From assembly GCA_030765045.1 (NCBI GenBank), contig CM060963.1, positions 97,732,206-97,796,205 of the forward strand: 64,000 nucleotides of DNA, given 5' to 3'. Position 1 is the first letter of the stretch, and each line of letters begins with the position of its first letter. The notes below the pieces were generated by a model. It was not told the DNA's origin. It saw only the letters and a list, made by a program, of their open reading frames with translations, and searched no databases. Below are positions 12,120 through 21,559 of this stretch, one piece after another. The DNA comes from Tenodera sinensis. Lineage: Eukaryota; Arthropoda; Insecta; Mantodea; Mantidae. A program made the translations under genes and the position numbers.

Positions 12120-12830
12120 TGTGTGTCTGTGGACAGCATAACTCAAAAATGAAAAGTCGGTTAAAAACCAAAGTTGGTATTTAAGTTTAATGCCTTTCAA
12201 GGATGTGACACGAAGACTTTGAAGAAAATAACCCCATCCTAAACTACCCTTTACATGGAACATTTTCAGAAAGTTTCATTTTCTTAAAAATGGCTCTAAC
12301 AATTTTGATTAAAATGTCATATGTTTCAGATATTTTTATGACTAATGAAATGTATATCTTGGGCTATAGCCCCTGTAGTCGTATTTACTCTGGACGACTT
12401 TTGCATAACTGGTAAACCATTAGAGATAGACCAAATCATACTATACAAAAAATGTACTTGCTAAAATACACAATTTATGTCTGAATAAATTTTCTTGTAA
12501 GGTGAACATAACACATAACAAGGAGATATTCCTTGTTATGTGTGTGAGTTTTGGAAAACTTATAACTTTGGTGAAATGGATCATCGTTGTTCATTTTTTT
12601 ATATGTTAAGTGTGCAAAGAGAACGGAATCTCAAAGCTTTAAAATATTTTACTATCGCTCAAAGCCTGCTGTATTCTGATATTCCCCTTGCACCTACAAG
12701 GAAATAAGCAATAACATAATTTGTACAAATGGTTATCTCGACTAACATGAAGAAGATATAGGAATAAGAGTTTGTAAGAGTGGTTAGTACAAGAGTAGAG
12801 AAAGTCATGTGAGTGCAACACATCAAATTT
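11922..12830. mobile_element. Non-autonomous repeat N1, copy 2
   Basis: Second copy of the repeat at 7851-9022, alignable throughout by eye. It begins ACTTTCTCTACT (11922-11933) and has the complementary AGTAGAGAAAGT at 12794-12805. It contains the (GT)n tract that copy 1 lacks, and lacks SINE S2 at the site near 12768, so it serves as an empty-site control. Confidence 0.6.
12049..12130 (+). repeat. (GT)n microsatellite inside repeat N1
   Basis: About 80 bases of nearly perfect GT dinucleotide. The Cys/Val and His/Thr ORFs read over it are artefacts. Confidence 0.95.
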
Positions 12831-13121
12831 TTTATGTTGGAATTTTGGGTACAGCTCCTATGGGGGTGATAATTTGTTATGTGTATGGATCAGGCAGGTT
12901 TCAAGTGTGCTAAAATCCTTTACTTTATTGCTCGTTCTGATTAAGCAGGGGGGGGGGGATGTTTTACTTAGTTTAGCCATGTAGCAATTTCATATTAATA
13001 AAGGATTATGTTTATAAAGATTATTCAGTGTTAATTCTTAAAGTGTTTATTACTTGTTGTATGCCAAACATATTTTGCTGCTGTTCAAATTTGCTTATTA
13101 AATATTACTACAGAAAACATC
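12831..13121. other. Intron sequence, no feature identified
   Basis: AT-rich, with a run of 10 G at about 12949-12958. Nothing else was recognised. Confidence 0.4.
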
Positions 13122-13130
13122 CTGTCTAAT

Positions 13131-13331
13131 TAAGGAAATAATGAAGCTATTAACAGTGAAGCAACAAAAATCTAAAGTACGAACAAAATTAGAAACTAAA
13201 AGCTTTGTTTGTATAACTTTGAGAATGAGTTGGAGTCAACTCGAAACATTGTCAGTGCAGCACCAAAGAACTTCCAATATTACTAAGATAAGTGAAGCTT
13301 TTAGTTTCTAATTTTGTTCTTACTTTAGATA
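13131..13331 (+). mobile_element. Short Penelope-type element with inverted ends, copy 1
   Basis: A 201-bp insertion with a 9-bp duplication, CTGTCTAAT (13122-13130 and 13332-13340). It has inverted arms of about 33 bp: AACAAAATTAGAAACTAAAAG near 13183 and its complement near 13298. A related copy lies at 40418-40575. The middle carries a hairpin followed by GAAACATTGTC, as in Penelope-like terminal segments. It encodes no protein. Confidence 0.5.
13217..13252 (+). ncRNA. Hammerhead-like hairpin plus GAAAC
   Basis: A perfect 6-bp stem (13227-13232 with 13237-13242) with loop GAGT is followed directly by GAAAC (13243-13247). The upstream core, TTTGAGA, fits CUGANGA poorly, so this is probably a decayed ribozyme. 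Confidence 0.25.
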
Positions 13332-13542
13332 CTGTCTAATGCTTGTGGGGCACTCCTTTCATAGAATTGGTCCTGCCAATACCCCACTGATAGGGCCCGC
13401 ACTTCCTTCATTTCCTTTCTTTTTAGTTATGTGAATTAACTACACAACGACCACAGTGCACAATGTACATACATTATTTATAGATTGAATATGTAGCATA
13501 AAATAAAGTTATCTTATAGAAAATTATATCTCTTTCCTGTAG

Positions 13543-13755
13543 TTGTTTATGGAAGAGTATAATAGAGATTTAGACAAGAAGCCTGAAGAAGATGTTGCAA
13601 GAAAGACTTTTGCAATCAAGGATAACTACATTGCACTGACATATCATTATGGAAAAAACAGAATAAGCCAGAAAACACGTCAATTTACAATGCCACCCAT
13701 TCAGGAAAGGGGTGACAGATTGAAATTTGATCCTCACTTGACAATAGGATATGAG
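13543..13755 (+). CDS. DRC7: Host gene exon, probable DRC7 (lobo) homologue
   Basis: A 213-base exon of 71 codons, phase 0 at both ends. The acceptor is TCTTTCCTGTAG ending at 13542 and the donor is GTTAGT at 13756. The peptide begins LFMEEYNRDLDKKPEEDVAR, then has an acidic/aromatic stretch IALTYHYG, then RQFTMPP and FDPHLTIGYE. In DRC7 as I recall it, this position holds a PEEDVA...F...I.L.YH...I..S.R.F.KP segment, which supports the same gene as exon 2402-2616. The frames join cleanly. The true first residue is leucine (TTG), read through from the previous exon, not a start codon. Confidence 0.62.
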
Positions 13756-14261
13756 GTTAGTTTATAGAATAAATATTTTAAAAGGTTAAGGCTGACAATT
13801 GAAAATAATAATGTGCAAGCTGTTTAGAGGTTAACTTAAACTAACCCAATAAGAAAGCCAAAACTGATTTGGGGTGATCAATCTGAAAAGGGCACCTTAT
13901 AAATATATTGCACTTTTTATGCAAAATGAGTAATTTAATCTTCCATTTTATGTGGTTTATTTTGCTAAGAGATGCATTGAAAACTGGTGATGATACACCA
14001 GTTTAAAAATGGCCATAAAAACTGTTGTTCTTTCTTTAAGCTCACTTTTGGTGAGAATTTTGAGTTTAATCATGTTTGGAAATCTCCTTACATGACACAA
14101 AATTTCACTATTGCAAAAACTGCACACCCAAACATGAACCAGAAAATAGAACATGACATTAGTAGTTTGTGTAACTTTTGGATAGAGATGAGCAGTGCTT
14201 ATTGATGAAATGATAAACTAAGTGTGGCTTTCAATATTATGTTGTATTGCTCTCTTTATAG
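13756..14261. other. Start of the 29.4-kb intron
   Basis: Directly follows the donor. No repeat or coding region was recognised. Confidence 0.45.
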
Positions 14262-14480
14262 ACAAATGGTCATCCTCCATGATCTAGCAGTTACATGCTA
14301 GCCTCTGGTTCCCAAGATTGCTGGTTCAAACCCAGCTGAGGGTAATGGATTTTTTGGGTGTAAAAAGCTTTAGCATGGCTTCCTTTAGAAGGGTAGTAAA
14401 GATGGTGATCCCATGTCATAGATTAATGGCACATAAAAGAATCTCAAACCTGATAAAGACTTCTGAGCAAAATTAAGTGG
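14262..14480 (+). mobile_element. tRNA-derived SINE S3
   Basis: An A-box-like TGATCTAGCAGTTACATGC (about 14281) and a B box GGTTCAAACCC (about 14322) are followed by a SINE-like body up to about 14480. No clear target duplication was found. Confidence 0.5.
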
Positions 14481-14655
14481 TCTTCCATAACCAACATAGA
14501 ATGGCATTCTGAGAACCATAGTTAAAGAAGATCTATAAATAAAATGTATAAAGTTTCAGTTTATAAAGTTATGATGTAATATTCTCTCAAGTCTATATTT
14601 ATTTTAAGACTGGATTCATTTTAGTTTAAAATAGTGTATTCTGTTCTTATTTCTT

Positions 14656-14708
14656 AAAGTTGTGAGACTGCCTTTGTGGTTTACCAGGAGAAATACGAAC
14701 TGGTTTGA
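14656..14708 (+). mobile_element. SINE S1 fragment
   Basis: The S1 leader block TGTGAGACTGCCTTTGTGG through to ACGAACTGGTTTG occurs alone, without promoter boxes or tail. Confidence 0.6.
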
Positions 14709-15209
14709 TTACCAAAATTTGTGTATGCATAAAAGCAGCACATAACAAGGGGCAAAACTTTCTTTCTTTAACGTTTCAATACTACTTCATTTGAATTCAG
14801 GTCCAAACAAAATAATGCAGCTGATAATAAATACTACATGCTAAACAAATACATACCAGAGAAATAATAGAAACAAATAGATATTCATTTCCGTTTTTCT
14901 CTATTTTTCAAGATAGTAAGTGAACTAAGATAGTAAGTAAATAAAAGAACCTGTGTTGCAAACAATAAACATTGTTGCTACAAAATTCTGCTACATACTG
15001 TTACAAAAATACTACATTTTATCACATATAAGTCATAAAAAAGAAATATTAGTAACTATTGGCAATTTGGGCCTACTTTAGTGACCCTAATTTATCTTTT
15101 AAGTAAGTAATCAAGTTAAAATGAATTTAATAACTGTACATTTTTAGTAAAATGTAAATAAACTAATTTATTAACTATCTGAGAAATTTTTATACTGTGT
15201 CTATTTCTT
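14709..15209. other. Intron sequence, no feature identified
   Basis: Very AT-rich and without recognisable features. Confidence 0.4.
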
Positions 15210-15345
15210 TACTGCATTCAGAAAGTCTCGGGTTTGATTCCCACCAACTGGGCACTCTGACTTGAATTTTTCCGTGGTTTCCCCTTACGATTTTGGTAAA
15301 TGCTAGAGTGCTTAACTTCATTCCATTGTTTCCTCTCCTACCCCT
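15210..15345 (+). mobile_element. Possible SINE fragment
   Basis: A B-box-like GGGTTTGATTCCC (about 15231) is followed by a TTTTTCCGTGGTTTCCCC block typical of insect tRNA SINE bodies. The A box is missing or degraded. Confidence 0.35.
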
Positions 15346-15689
15346 TTTAATTTAATTTCTCTTGTTATTTTTTAGGTCTAGTTGTCAGTTCATGGTTCAA
15401 GCAGCTGTGGGCAGATGGTATGCTTGTTTGTGCTTGGTAAAACCTTCTCTCGTGTCCCCTTTTGTGGTAGCTGCATGTTGCACATGCCTCTTTTTGGCAT
15501 TGTCTTTGCTGTCCTGTGACAGGCTTCTAGCTCCCCTTCACCTCATCCATTCTAGGGAGGTGGTAGATCTATGCTGGGTTGCTGTAGGTGAGGGTCCCCT
15601 TTTAGAACAATATGTCAAACTTCATACCTCATACTTGTTTTTGTTTTTCTGCTATTGCCTCCAAAAACAACATGATGTGTATGATGAAA

Positions 15690-15723
15690 TGTTGTTGTTA
15701 GCTAATGCTGGATTTCTGACAAT
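15690..15723 (-). mobile_element. LINE A 3' end (left piece of a gutted copy)
   Basis: GTTAGCTAATGCTGGATTTC matches the 3' terminus of LINE A at 53168-53198. The LINE is interrupted here by the solo LTR. It resumes at 22642 with the rest of the 3' terminus. Confidence 0.75.
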
Positions 15724-16075
15724 TGGTGCAGTTTTTATCATTGGGGTGTTTCAATTTTGAGCGATGTGGCTCTTATTTTCCTCAGGGCGTGGTAACGGAT
15801 GGAATGAAAAATCACACGATGTTTCTTCACCACAATGTATTATTTTATTAACACTTTTTCTCTATTTTACATTTAAATAATTCCTCTTAGCACAGTTTTA
15901 AATTATTTAAGTCTTTCCACTTTTTCAAAAAGTGGAACAAAAGCTTGATGAAAGTCTGGTAAACGTTCTACAATGTTCACACGTTACCTCAACACATCTT
16001 TTCACCTTGAATATACACACGCTAGTGAAAAGAGTCTGACGTCACCTCACGTGATACTACCTTTTTCGTATACAT
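15724..16075. repeat. Solo LTR, left part (with TSD CAAT)
   Basis: First 352 bp of a 646-bp solo LTR. It starts TGGTGCAG directly after CAAT (15720-15723). The LTR ends GTCTCA at 22637, followed by CAAT again (22638-22641). TG...CA termini plus a 4-bp duplication and no internal domain indicate LTR-LTR recombination. It was later split by Element 1. Its sequence does not resemble the LTRs of Elements 1-4. Confidence 0.65.
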
Positions 16076-16855
16076 TGAGGCGAAAAAGTCGTTGTGTCCT
16101 CGTGGTTGGATCGCCATTTGAAGCTGAAGTCGTTGTTCGGTTCTCGTTGTCGCCCGTTGATTTGGTTCTTTCCCGCTAGCTCAGCTTGAGATCTCTTTAT
16201 TTTATCTCGGGTCTGCGTAGGTGTGTAATAGACAACCCAAGAAAATCTTTGCATACTATTTATTGCATCTTCGATACTTGCGGGAGCTATGCCGATCTGC
16301 TACACGCAGAAGAATCGCACTCACGTCTGCACTCCACAACGTGCGGTGCTGGTCTGGGCAGTGACCAGACGCTTTCTCGCGTACCCACGCTAAGCAACCG
16401 TCTCTCCAATTTTGAATGTCATGACGTCATCCAAGAAAGCCTCGTATCCAAAATGCTATTTCCTTTTCCCGCAATTTAGAAATGTCCCTTTCTATTATAA
16501 CATGTTCTTTTATGAATTTCGAATATATAATTACCTTTTTAGGATTAAACGATGTTTACTTTATATTTTATTAAATATATCGCGCGACTTTTAAGGTTGG
16601 TAGACTTGACTTTCAAACGTGTATTTAAACTATGTAGTATGACGTCATGACTCGTTAATTTCAAACCAATAATGTGTTTATCCTACAAATTTAACGACTA
16701 TTATTTACTCATATCTTGCCCACCTTACAACACTTCCTGCTCTATTATCTATGTATGTTATTACTCAACACTTATCGCAAATCTCACATCCGGCACTTAA
16801 ATTAAAACGTGTCTTTATCAAGCCCATTCGATTGGAAATCTAAATTTCGGTATCA
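16076..16855 (-). repeat. Element 1 3' LTR
   Basis: 780 bp, TG...CA, same length as the partner at 21560. It contains two copies of the palindrome ATGACGTCAT (16421-16430 and 16639-16648), potential CREB/ATF sites that could act as promoter or enhancer elements. Short ORFs inside it recur in all LTR copies only because the DNA is conserved. Confidence 0.9.
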
Positions 16856-17638
16856 AATGCCCCCATTTATGTTATTTTATTATTTCATAATAAAATAATG
16901 TAAATGTCTTGCCCGAAAGAAAAATTAAAAATTACTTCTGTATTTTGAATAATCGGCAACACTCCCATTATATACGATTTTCGATTACACTGTTTTGAAA
17001 TTGGTTATTAACATATCTTCTCATTAATCTTTTTAACATGACAAACAATTGTACACTTGACTAAACATTAATCCTTAAATACTAATTACAATATGTTATG
17101 GTTTCTTCTGTGAAGCTTTTATATAAAGGTTAAATTTCAAGAGTCTTTCTTTATACTTCCTTCTTTTAGTTCATGTTTGCTCACTTCGCTCTCACTATCA
17201 CTTGCACTGTGATTTTTCACTTTTGTTATTGTAACACATATCTGTACTATATCCTTTAAGCACTAAAATGTACATATATTTATATAAATCCATTACACTC
17301 TTCAGACAAGTAATTTCTTTGTCTTGCTGTGATAACTATCTATACATCTAAATATTTTAACAAATGTTTACAAAGTAAATATTCTGTTTTCTCTCCATGC
17401 GGAGATGAACATTTTAACAATCTTTTTGAAGCTGTTATTGTGAGCTCTATACAATATATTTTTAAGCTCTTTGTAGTATATAGCAATTCACATTCTGCAT
17501 TTTTCATGAATATGTAAGTACCTGACCAATATATGATTTTCAAGTAAGCTAACATTTACATTTTATCTCAAAGCTGATTGGGCGCCAATATACAACGACA
17601 CTTCGAATTTTTTTTTTTTTTTTTTTTTTTACATTAAA
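16856..17638 (-). other. Element 1 3' non-coding region with polypurine tract
   Basis: Non-coding region between the pol stop and the 3' LTR, conserved in Elements 2 and 3. Next to the LTR the sense strand reads AAATGGGGGCATT, a polypurine tract for plus-strand priming. A run of 23 T (17608-17630) adjoins the pol end. The site CATT at 17632-17635 is occupied by Element 4 in Element 2. Confidence 0.65.
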
Positions 17639-19297
17639 TCAAGGTTCCAAGGTACCACACGGTTTCTTGTATGGTCGAAGGAGTTGTTTATGCCATCTTC
17701 CCAGACATTTTTCATTTTTAACATCTTTTAATTCATAGGTATGATAACCAAATTTGGATATAATTTCTGCAGGACCTTTATATAACAATTCCATCCTTTT
17801 GTTCCTACCTCGCAAGGCACTTGATAACTTATGGTCTTTAACTAGTACCCAATCGCCTATCTTAGGTTCCCATTTATGTTTTCTACTCTTTTTCTTTAAT
17901 TTTCGCTTCTCTGCCTTTTTCTTGATTCGTTCAAAAGCAATTTTCGCTCTTTCTTCTTTACTTAACTGAATGTCATTAATTTTCAGTATTTTTGGTACCC
18001 CGGTTAATATTGGTTCTGGTTCAATTCCTAACATTAATTTTATTGGGGCAAACCCAGTAGTTACATTAATGGTGTGATTGATAATCTTTTCTATCAATGG
18101 ACAATATTTCACCCAATCCTTGTGATTATGATGTGTAAGTACACGTAAATAAATTCCTATATCTCGGAGGACACGTTCTGTTGGATTCCCTGATGGAAAG
18201 TATGAGGAACAATGATATAACTTTCTCGAGTCTAATGTCACCCTGATCTTTCCATTGGCCTTATTTACAATACATAGGGGATTCACAAATTCTGAATTCG
18301 AAATCTCAATAACCTCATCTTCTAACATTGACTTTATAACTGCATCTACCTCTTCTCTTATGGTACTAGGGATAGCTCTCGCTTTATGTGTAAAAGGTTT
18401 GATGGGTATCATCTCAAACGAATGAGTATAAATATTACATTTACCAGGTTTCTCAGAGAATACTTCTTTATTTCGGATTAATATTTCAAACAGTTTATCC
18501 CTCTGTTGTTCATTTAGTTGATCAGCCTGAGTTACCTTTTCCCTCAGCAATTCTTCTAAGTCCTCACTACTCTCCCTATCATAGTACCTAGTTGCATCAG
18601 AAAACCTCAAATTGTCTATGAAATCATTTTTATCCCATTCTACATTTTCTTTATTATCGATACTGTACTCTTTGACATTTACTTCAGTTAATTCCATAGC
18701 TCCTACTTTAACATATTCTACAAAGAATGTATCCCCTTGGATTTCTTCTTCCTCTTTTTCTCGTACAATAGTTTCTGAACTACTATCTTCCACAAAAGGC
18801 ACTATAATGGTCTCATCTTCAACTTTCATTTCTACAATCATGTTTTTAAAATTCACCACAGCTTCCCAGGCATAAAGACAATCACAACCTATTATAATAT
18901 CTGTCACAAGTCTTCCTACAATCAGAAATAAAATTCCTAGTATTCTCCCATTTATTTCAATATTTATCATTGCTTGAAATTTTACTCTCTCTTTTCGTTT
19001 TCCCACAGCTAGCGAGCAATATATCCCATTAACTGGTAAAGACATTACTTTAAAACCACTACTTTGTAAATTATCATAAAAATTTTGTGAGCATACTGTG
19101 CTATTTGATCCCGTATCTATAATTGCATTGTATTGTTTTCCATTTACTCCAATTTTGATTTTAGGTGGATCTCCTACTTTTTCGTTTTCGTTGATTCTAT
19201 TTTTCCATTCTCTTTTCTTTTGTATCATCATTTGCCTTCCAGGACTATTTATTTCCGAGTACTTATCACAATCATTACTAGGATACCCAGTTCTCAC
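17639..19297 (-). CDS. Element 1 pol remnant: protease fused to integrase C-terminus
   Basis: A 552-codon ORF. Near residue 58 it has the retropepsin active site IIDTGSNSTVC, then IIGCDCLYAW as the distal protease motif. The conserved RT entry (IPSTIREEV...VIKSMLEDEVIE...NPLCIVNKANGKIRVTLDSRKL) follows. It then jumps directly to integrase sequence (SSYFPSGNPTERV...YLRVLTHHNHKDWVKY), followed by a basic linker and a GPY-type integrase C-terminal domain (KGPAEIISKFGYHTYEL). Missing are the RT palm with YxDD, RNase H, the HHCC zinc domain and most of the catalytic core. Elements 2 and 3 share the junction. GTG at 19297 is only the first start-like codon. The frame is open upstream into gag and is probably reached by -1 frameshifting. 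Confidence 0.85.
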   Translation of the reverse strand: MRTGYPSNDCDKYSEINSPGRQMMIQKKREWKNRINENEKVGDPPKIKIGVNGKQYNAIIDTGSNSTVCSQNFYDNLQSSGFKVMSLPVNGIYCSLAVGKRKERVKFQAMINIEINGRILGILFLIVGRLVTDIIIGCDCLYAWEAVVNFKNMIVEMKVEDETIIVPFVEDSSSETIVREKEEEEIQGDTFFVEYVKVGAMELTEVNVKEYSIDNKENVEWDKNDFIDNLRFSDATRYYDRESSEDLEELLREKVTQADQLNEQQRDKLFEILIRNKEVFSEKPGKCNIYTHSFEMIPIKPFTHKARAIPSTIREEVDAVIKSMLEDEVIEISNSEFVNPLCIVNKANGKIRVTLDSRKLYHCSSYFPSGNPTERVLRDIGIYLRVLTHHNHKDWVKYCPLIEKIINHTINVTTGFAPIKLMLGIEPEPILTGVPKILKINDIQLSKEERAKIAFERIKKKAEKRKLKKKSRKHKWEPKIGDWVLVKDHKLSSALRGRNKRMELLYKGPAEIISKFGYHTYELKDVKNEKCLGRWHKQLLRPYKKPCGTLEP

Positions 19298-21267
19298 TGA
19301 AGGCGCGTTTGACCGGGTCTGGCGTTTCCCTGATTTTTAGGTATTGCTCCTGTACTATTTCCCGAATTGTTACTTCTGTTTTCCTGCATTAAATCGGGGT
19401 TACTTCCTACCATGTTTTTGACCGTGTTAATGGCCTCAACCATTTCCGCATTTTCGGGGGAATTTCGTCCATTAGAATACCTTTCTCCCTGTCTTGGTGA
19501 CCTCGGTCTAAACTCATTATCTCCGTTTGTCCAATACCCATCATTTGAATTTCTACTATTTCCAAAATAACGTCCCCGTCTACCTCGATCAAATCTATTT
19601 GTATTCATATAATTCACCCTTATATTTCTTCCCCTTTGGTTACCATTTCTATTTTGGTGATGCCCTTCCTGGTTATATCTACCTTGATTTTCCCACCGGA
19701 ATGATTCCATCCTTGGTACTGGTCCTTTATATCTTTCCCTAATCTCACTTCTATTCTGATAATACTGTGCCCCTTGCCCGAAAGAATTGACAGTTTCTTT
19801 TTCTTCATATTTATTTCCAAATGCATGTTTTGACTTATTGACTTCTAAGGCTGATAATAATTCGATCATAGCTGCAATGCTATCTGGTCGGGCTATGATT
19901 AGGTAGTGTTGAAGCGTTTCCGGAAAATGTGGAGTAACTATATTTATTAGATCTTTTTCATCTAAGGGAGGATCCAACATCTTCGATTTTCTCGCTATTC
20001 TCATAAAATAGTTTACCATCGATTCCTCCGATCTAGGATTAAACTTTCCATTGCTTAATTCAACTCTAATATTAGCCTGCCTACTAGCTCCCCAATATCT
20101 GGTTAAAAAGATGTTCCTAAAGGTCCTGTAATCATTATTGTTACCCATAGAAAGGCCTAGCCAATTAGCAGCATTACCCTTTAGGCATTTTCTTACTATC
20201 ACCATCTTGTACTCCTCTGGTATACGTTTCACCGTGAAGTACTCTTGTAACCCTTCTAAAAAGGCTTTAGGATCATCTGAATCTTCATTTTCAAAAACTG
20301 GAGGTGTCATTTCATTTAAGACATGGTTAGGCCAATGTAAATTTGAATTGTCACCTGTCCCTGCACTATTTCCGAGATCAGAATGGGAATTACTGTTACC
20401 CCTATTTTGCATTGAAATGTCAGCTGATACACCTGGTATTGCCTCGTTTCTTGCAGCTTCATTATTAAGATTGTTGTGATTACATGCATTTTCATTTAAT
20501 TTCAAATTTTCTAAGGCCTCTTTTACCTGAGTAATTTCTGTTACTACCCCTTTTATTTGGTCTGTAACATCCTCCAAATTTCTAGCCTGCCTTTCACTTT
20601 CTACATCAGATCTTTCTATTCTAACTATACACCCCTGTAACTCTTCTCTAATTTCTTCCCTTTGTTTGTCTAATCTAAATGTTACTTTTTCCCTTTCTTT
20701 ATCTAATTTTTCACTCACTTGTTGACCTAATTTCTTTTCAGAATTCTTTACTTCTTGCCTGATTGTCTCTAATTCTCCCTTAACCTGTTCTCTATTTTCT
20801 TTTACTTCACTACTGACTTTATTAATTTCCTCCCTAACTTCTTCCCTAAAGGTTTCTAAAGCTCTCTTCTGATTCTCCAATTGCATTCCCAATTCCTGTT
20901 GTCCCTTCTCTAATTTCTGTCCTAACTCTATACTAGTTTCATCTATCTTTTGACTTAACTCTGTACTCATCTTTTTCACTGTTCTTAATTCTTTACTATT
21001 TTCATCTATCTTTTGACTTAACTCTGTACTCATCTTTTTCATTATCTTTTGAAACATATTCTCTATTTCTGACATAATTGCTGGCCTTTCTGAATTACTA
21101 CTAAACATTTCTGAACTACCTCTAGGTGTTTCTCTAACGTTCTGATCTTCTACTTCTTGGCATATTCTGCTACCAATTACATTCTGATTATATTCTTCCA
21201 TCCTAACTACACTTTTCTCAATTTCCGGACTCTCAAAACCTAGAAAATCGCTATCACTGTCTTCCAT
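19294..21267 (-). CDS. Element 1 Gag
   Basis: Gag polyprotein of about 657 residues from the ATG at 21267 (the frame opens from a TTG at 21303). The N-terminus is acidic. Next comes a long coiled coil (about residues 50-270) of repeated SQKIDE, LEKGQQEL and REEVREEI heptads. A capsid-like domain follows (about 320-490: VLNEMTPPVFE...DDPKAFLEGLQEYF...NAANWLGLSM...IFLTRYWG). The tail is rich in R, G and N, with RGRR repeats in place of CCHC zinc knuckles, and is presumably nucleic-acid binding. It should form the cytoplasmic particle that packages the RNA. Element 1 has an extra SQKIDE-containing heptad block and lacks a KDREE unit found in Elements 2 and 3, so the coiled coil varies by repeat number. 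Confidence 0.85.
   Translation of the reverse strand: MEDSDSDFLGFESPEIEKSVVRMEEYNQNVIGSRICQEVEDQNVRETPRGSSEMFSSNSERPAIMSEIENMFQKIMKKMSTELSQKIDENSKELRTVKKMSTELSQKIDETSIELGQKLEKGQQELGMQLENQKRALETFREEVREEINKVSSEVKENREQVKGELETIRQEVKNSEKKLGQQVSEKLDKEREKVTFRLDKQREEIREELQGCIVRIERSDVESERQARNLEDVTDQIKGVVTEITQVKEALENLKLNENACNHNNLNNEAARNEAIPGVSADISMQNRGNSNSHSDLGNSAGTGDNSNLHWPNHVLNEMTPPVFENEDSDDPKAFLEGLQEYFTVKRIPEEYKMVIVRKCLKGNAANWLGLSMGNNNDYRTFRNIFLTRYWGASRQANIRVELSNGKFNPRSEESMVNYFMRIARKSKMLDPPLDEKDLINIVTPHFPETLQHYLIIARPDSIAAMIELLSALEVNKSKHAFGNKYEEKETVNSFGQGAQYYQNRSEIRERYKGPVPRMESFRWENQGRYNQEGHHQNRNGNQRGRNIRVNYMNTNRFDRGRRGRYFGNSRNSNDGYWTNGDNEFRPRSPRQGERYSNGRNSPENAEMVEAINTVKNMVGSNPDLMQENRSNNSGNSTGAIPKNQGNARPGQTRLQ
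19324..19330 (-). promoter_or_regulatory. -1 frameshift heptamer GGGAAAC at gag/pol
   Basis: In gag frame the codons are CAG GGA AAC, which fits X XXY YYZ exactly. Slipping back one base gives a frame that is open through the gag stop (19294-19296) into pol. Element 2 keeps GGGAAAC. Element 3 has GGGAAGC. Confidence 0.65.
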
Positions 21268-21303
21268 TTCTAAGCTATTTACATGTGTTTTTCTACTCAC
21301 CAA

Positions 21304-21559
21304 TATTTAATAATTTTCACTGTTTCACTATTTTTTTTTTTTTTTTAACTGCACTTAAACTTGTTCACTACACGTTTCACAGATGTTCACACGCTGGGCA
21401 CCTTCTTGTCTGCTGGCTCGATGCTGATCTGGTCGTCTTGGGGTTGGTCCATTCTTTCGACGCCACACGTTGGGTCACCTTCTTGTTTGCTGGTTCTATG
21501 CTGGCTTGGTCGTCTTGGGGTTGGTCCATTCTTTCGACGCCACACGTTGGGACGCCATT
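21304..21559 (-). other. Element 1 leader with primer-binding region and tandem repeat
   Basis: Sense sequence next to the 5' LTR is AATGGCGTCCCAACGTGTGG, giving a candidate primer-binding site starting TGGCGTCCC (TGG complements a tRNA CCA end). The tRNA is not identified. A unit of about 95 bp containing GACGCCACACGTTGGG is present twice (21395-21555). Confidence 0.55.

Noticed and set aside
11929..12263. His-Thr and Cys-Val repeat ORFs
   Set aside because: Translation of the (GT)n tract in repeat N1.
15362..15760. Plus-strand 132-codon hydrophobic ORF as a gene
   Set aside because: It crosses the LINE A 3' end and the solo LTR start, and is compositionally a chance frame.
16186..16594. 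Small ORFs in LTRs that recur in every copy
   Set aside because: They lie in LTRs and are similar only because the LTR DNA is similar. There is no codon-biased change pattern.
17329..17555. Conserved 60-70 codon ORFs on both strands in the 3' region of Elements 1-3, possible env or accessory gene
   Set aside because: Too short, both strands are open, no signal peptide or membrane segment, and substitutions are spread over all codon positions by eye.
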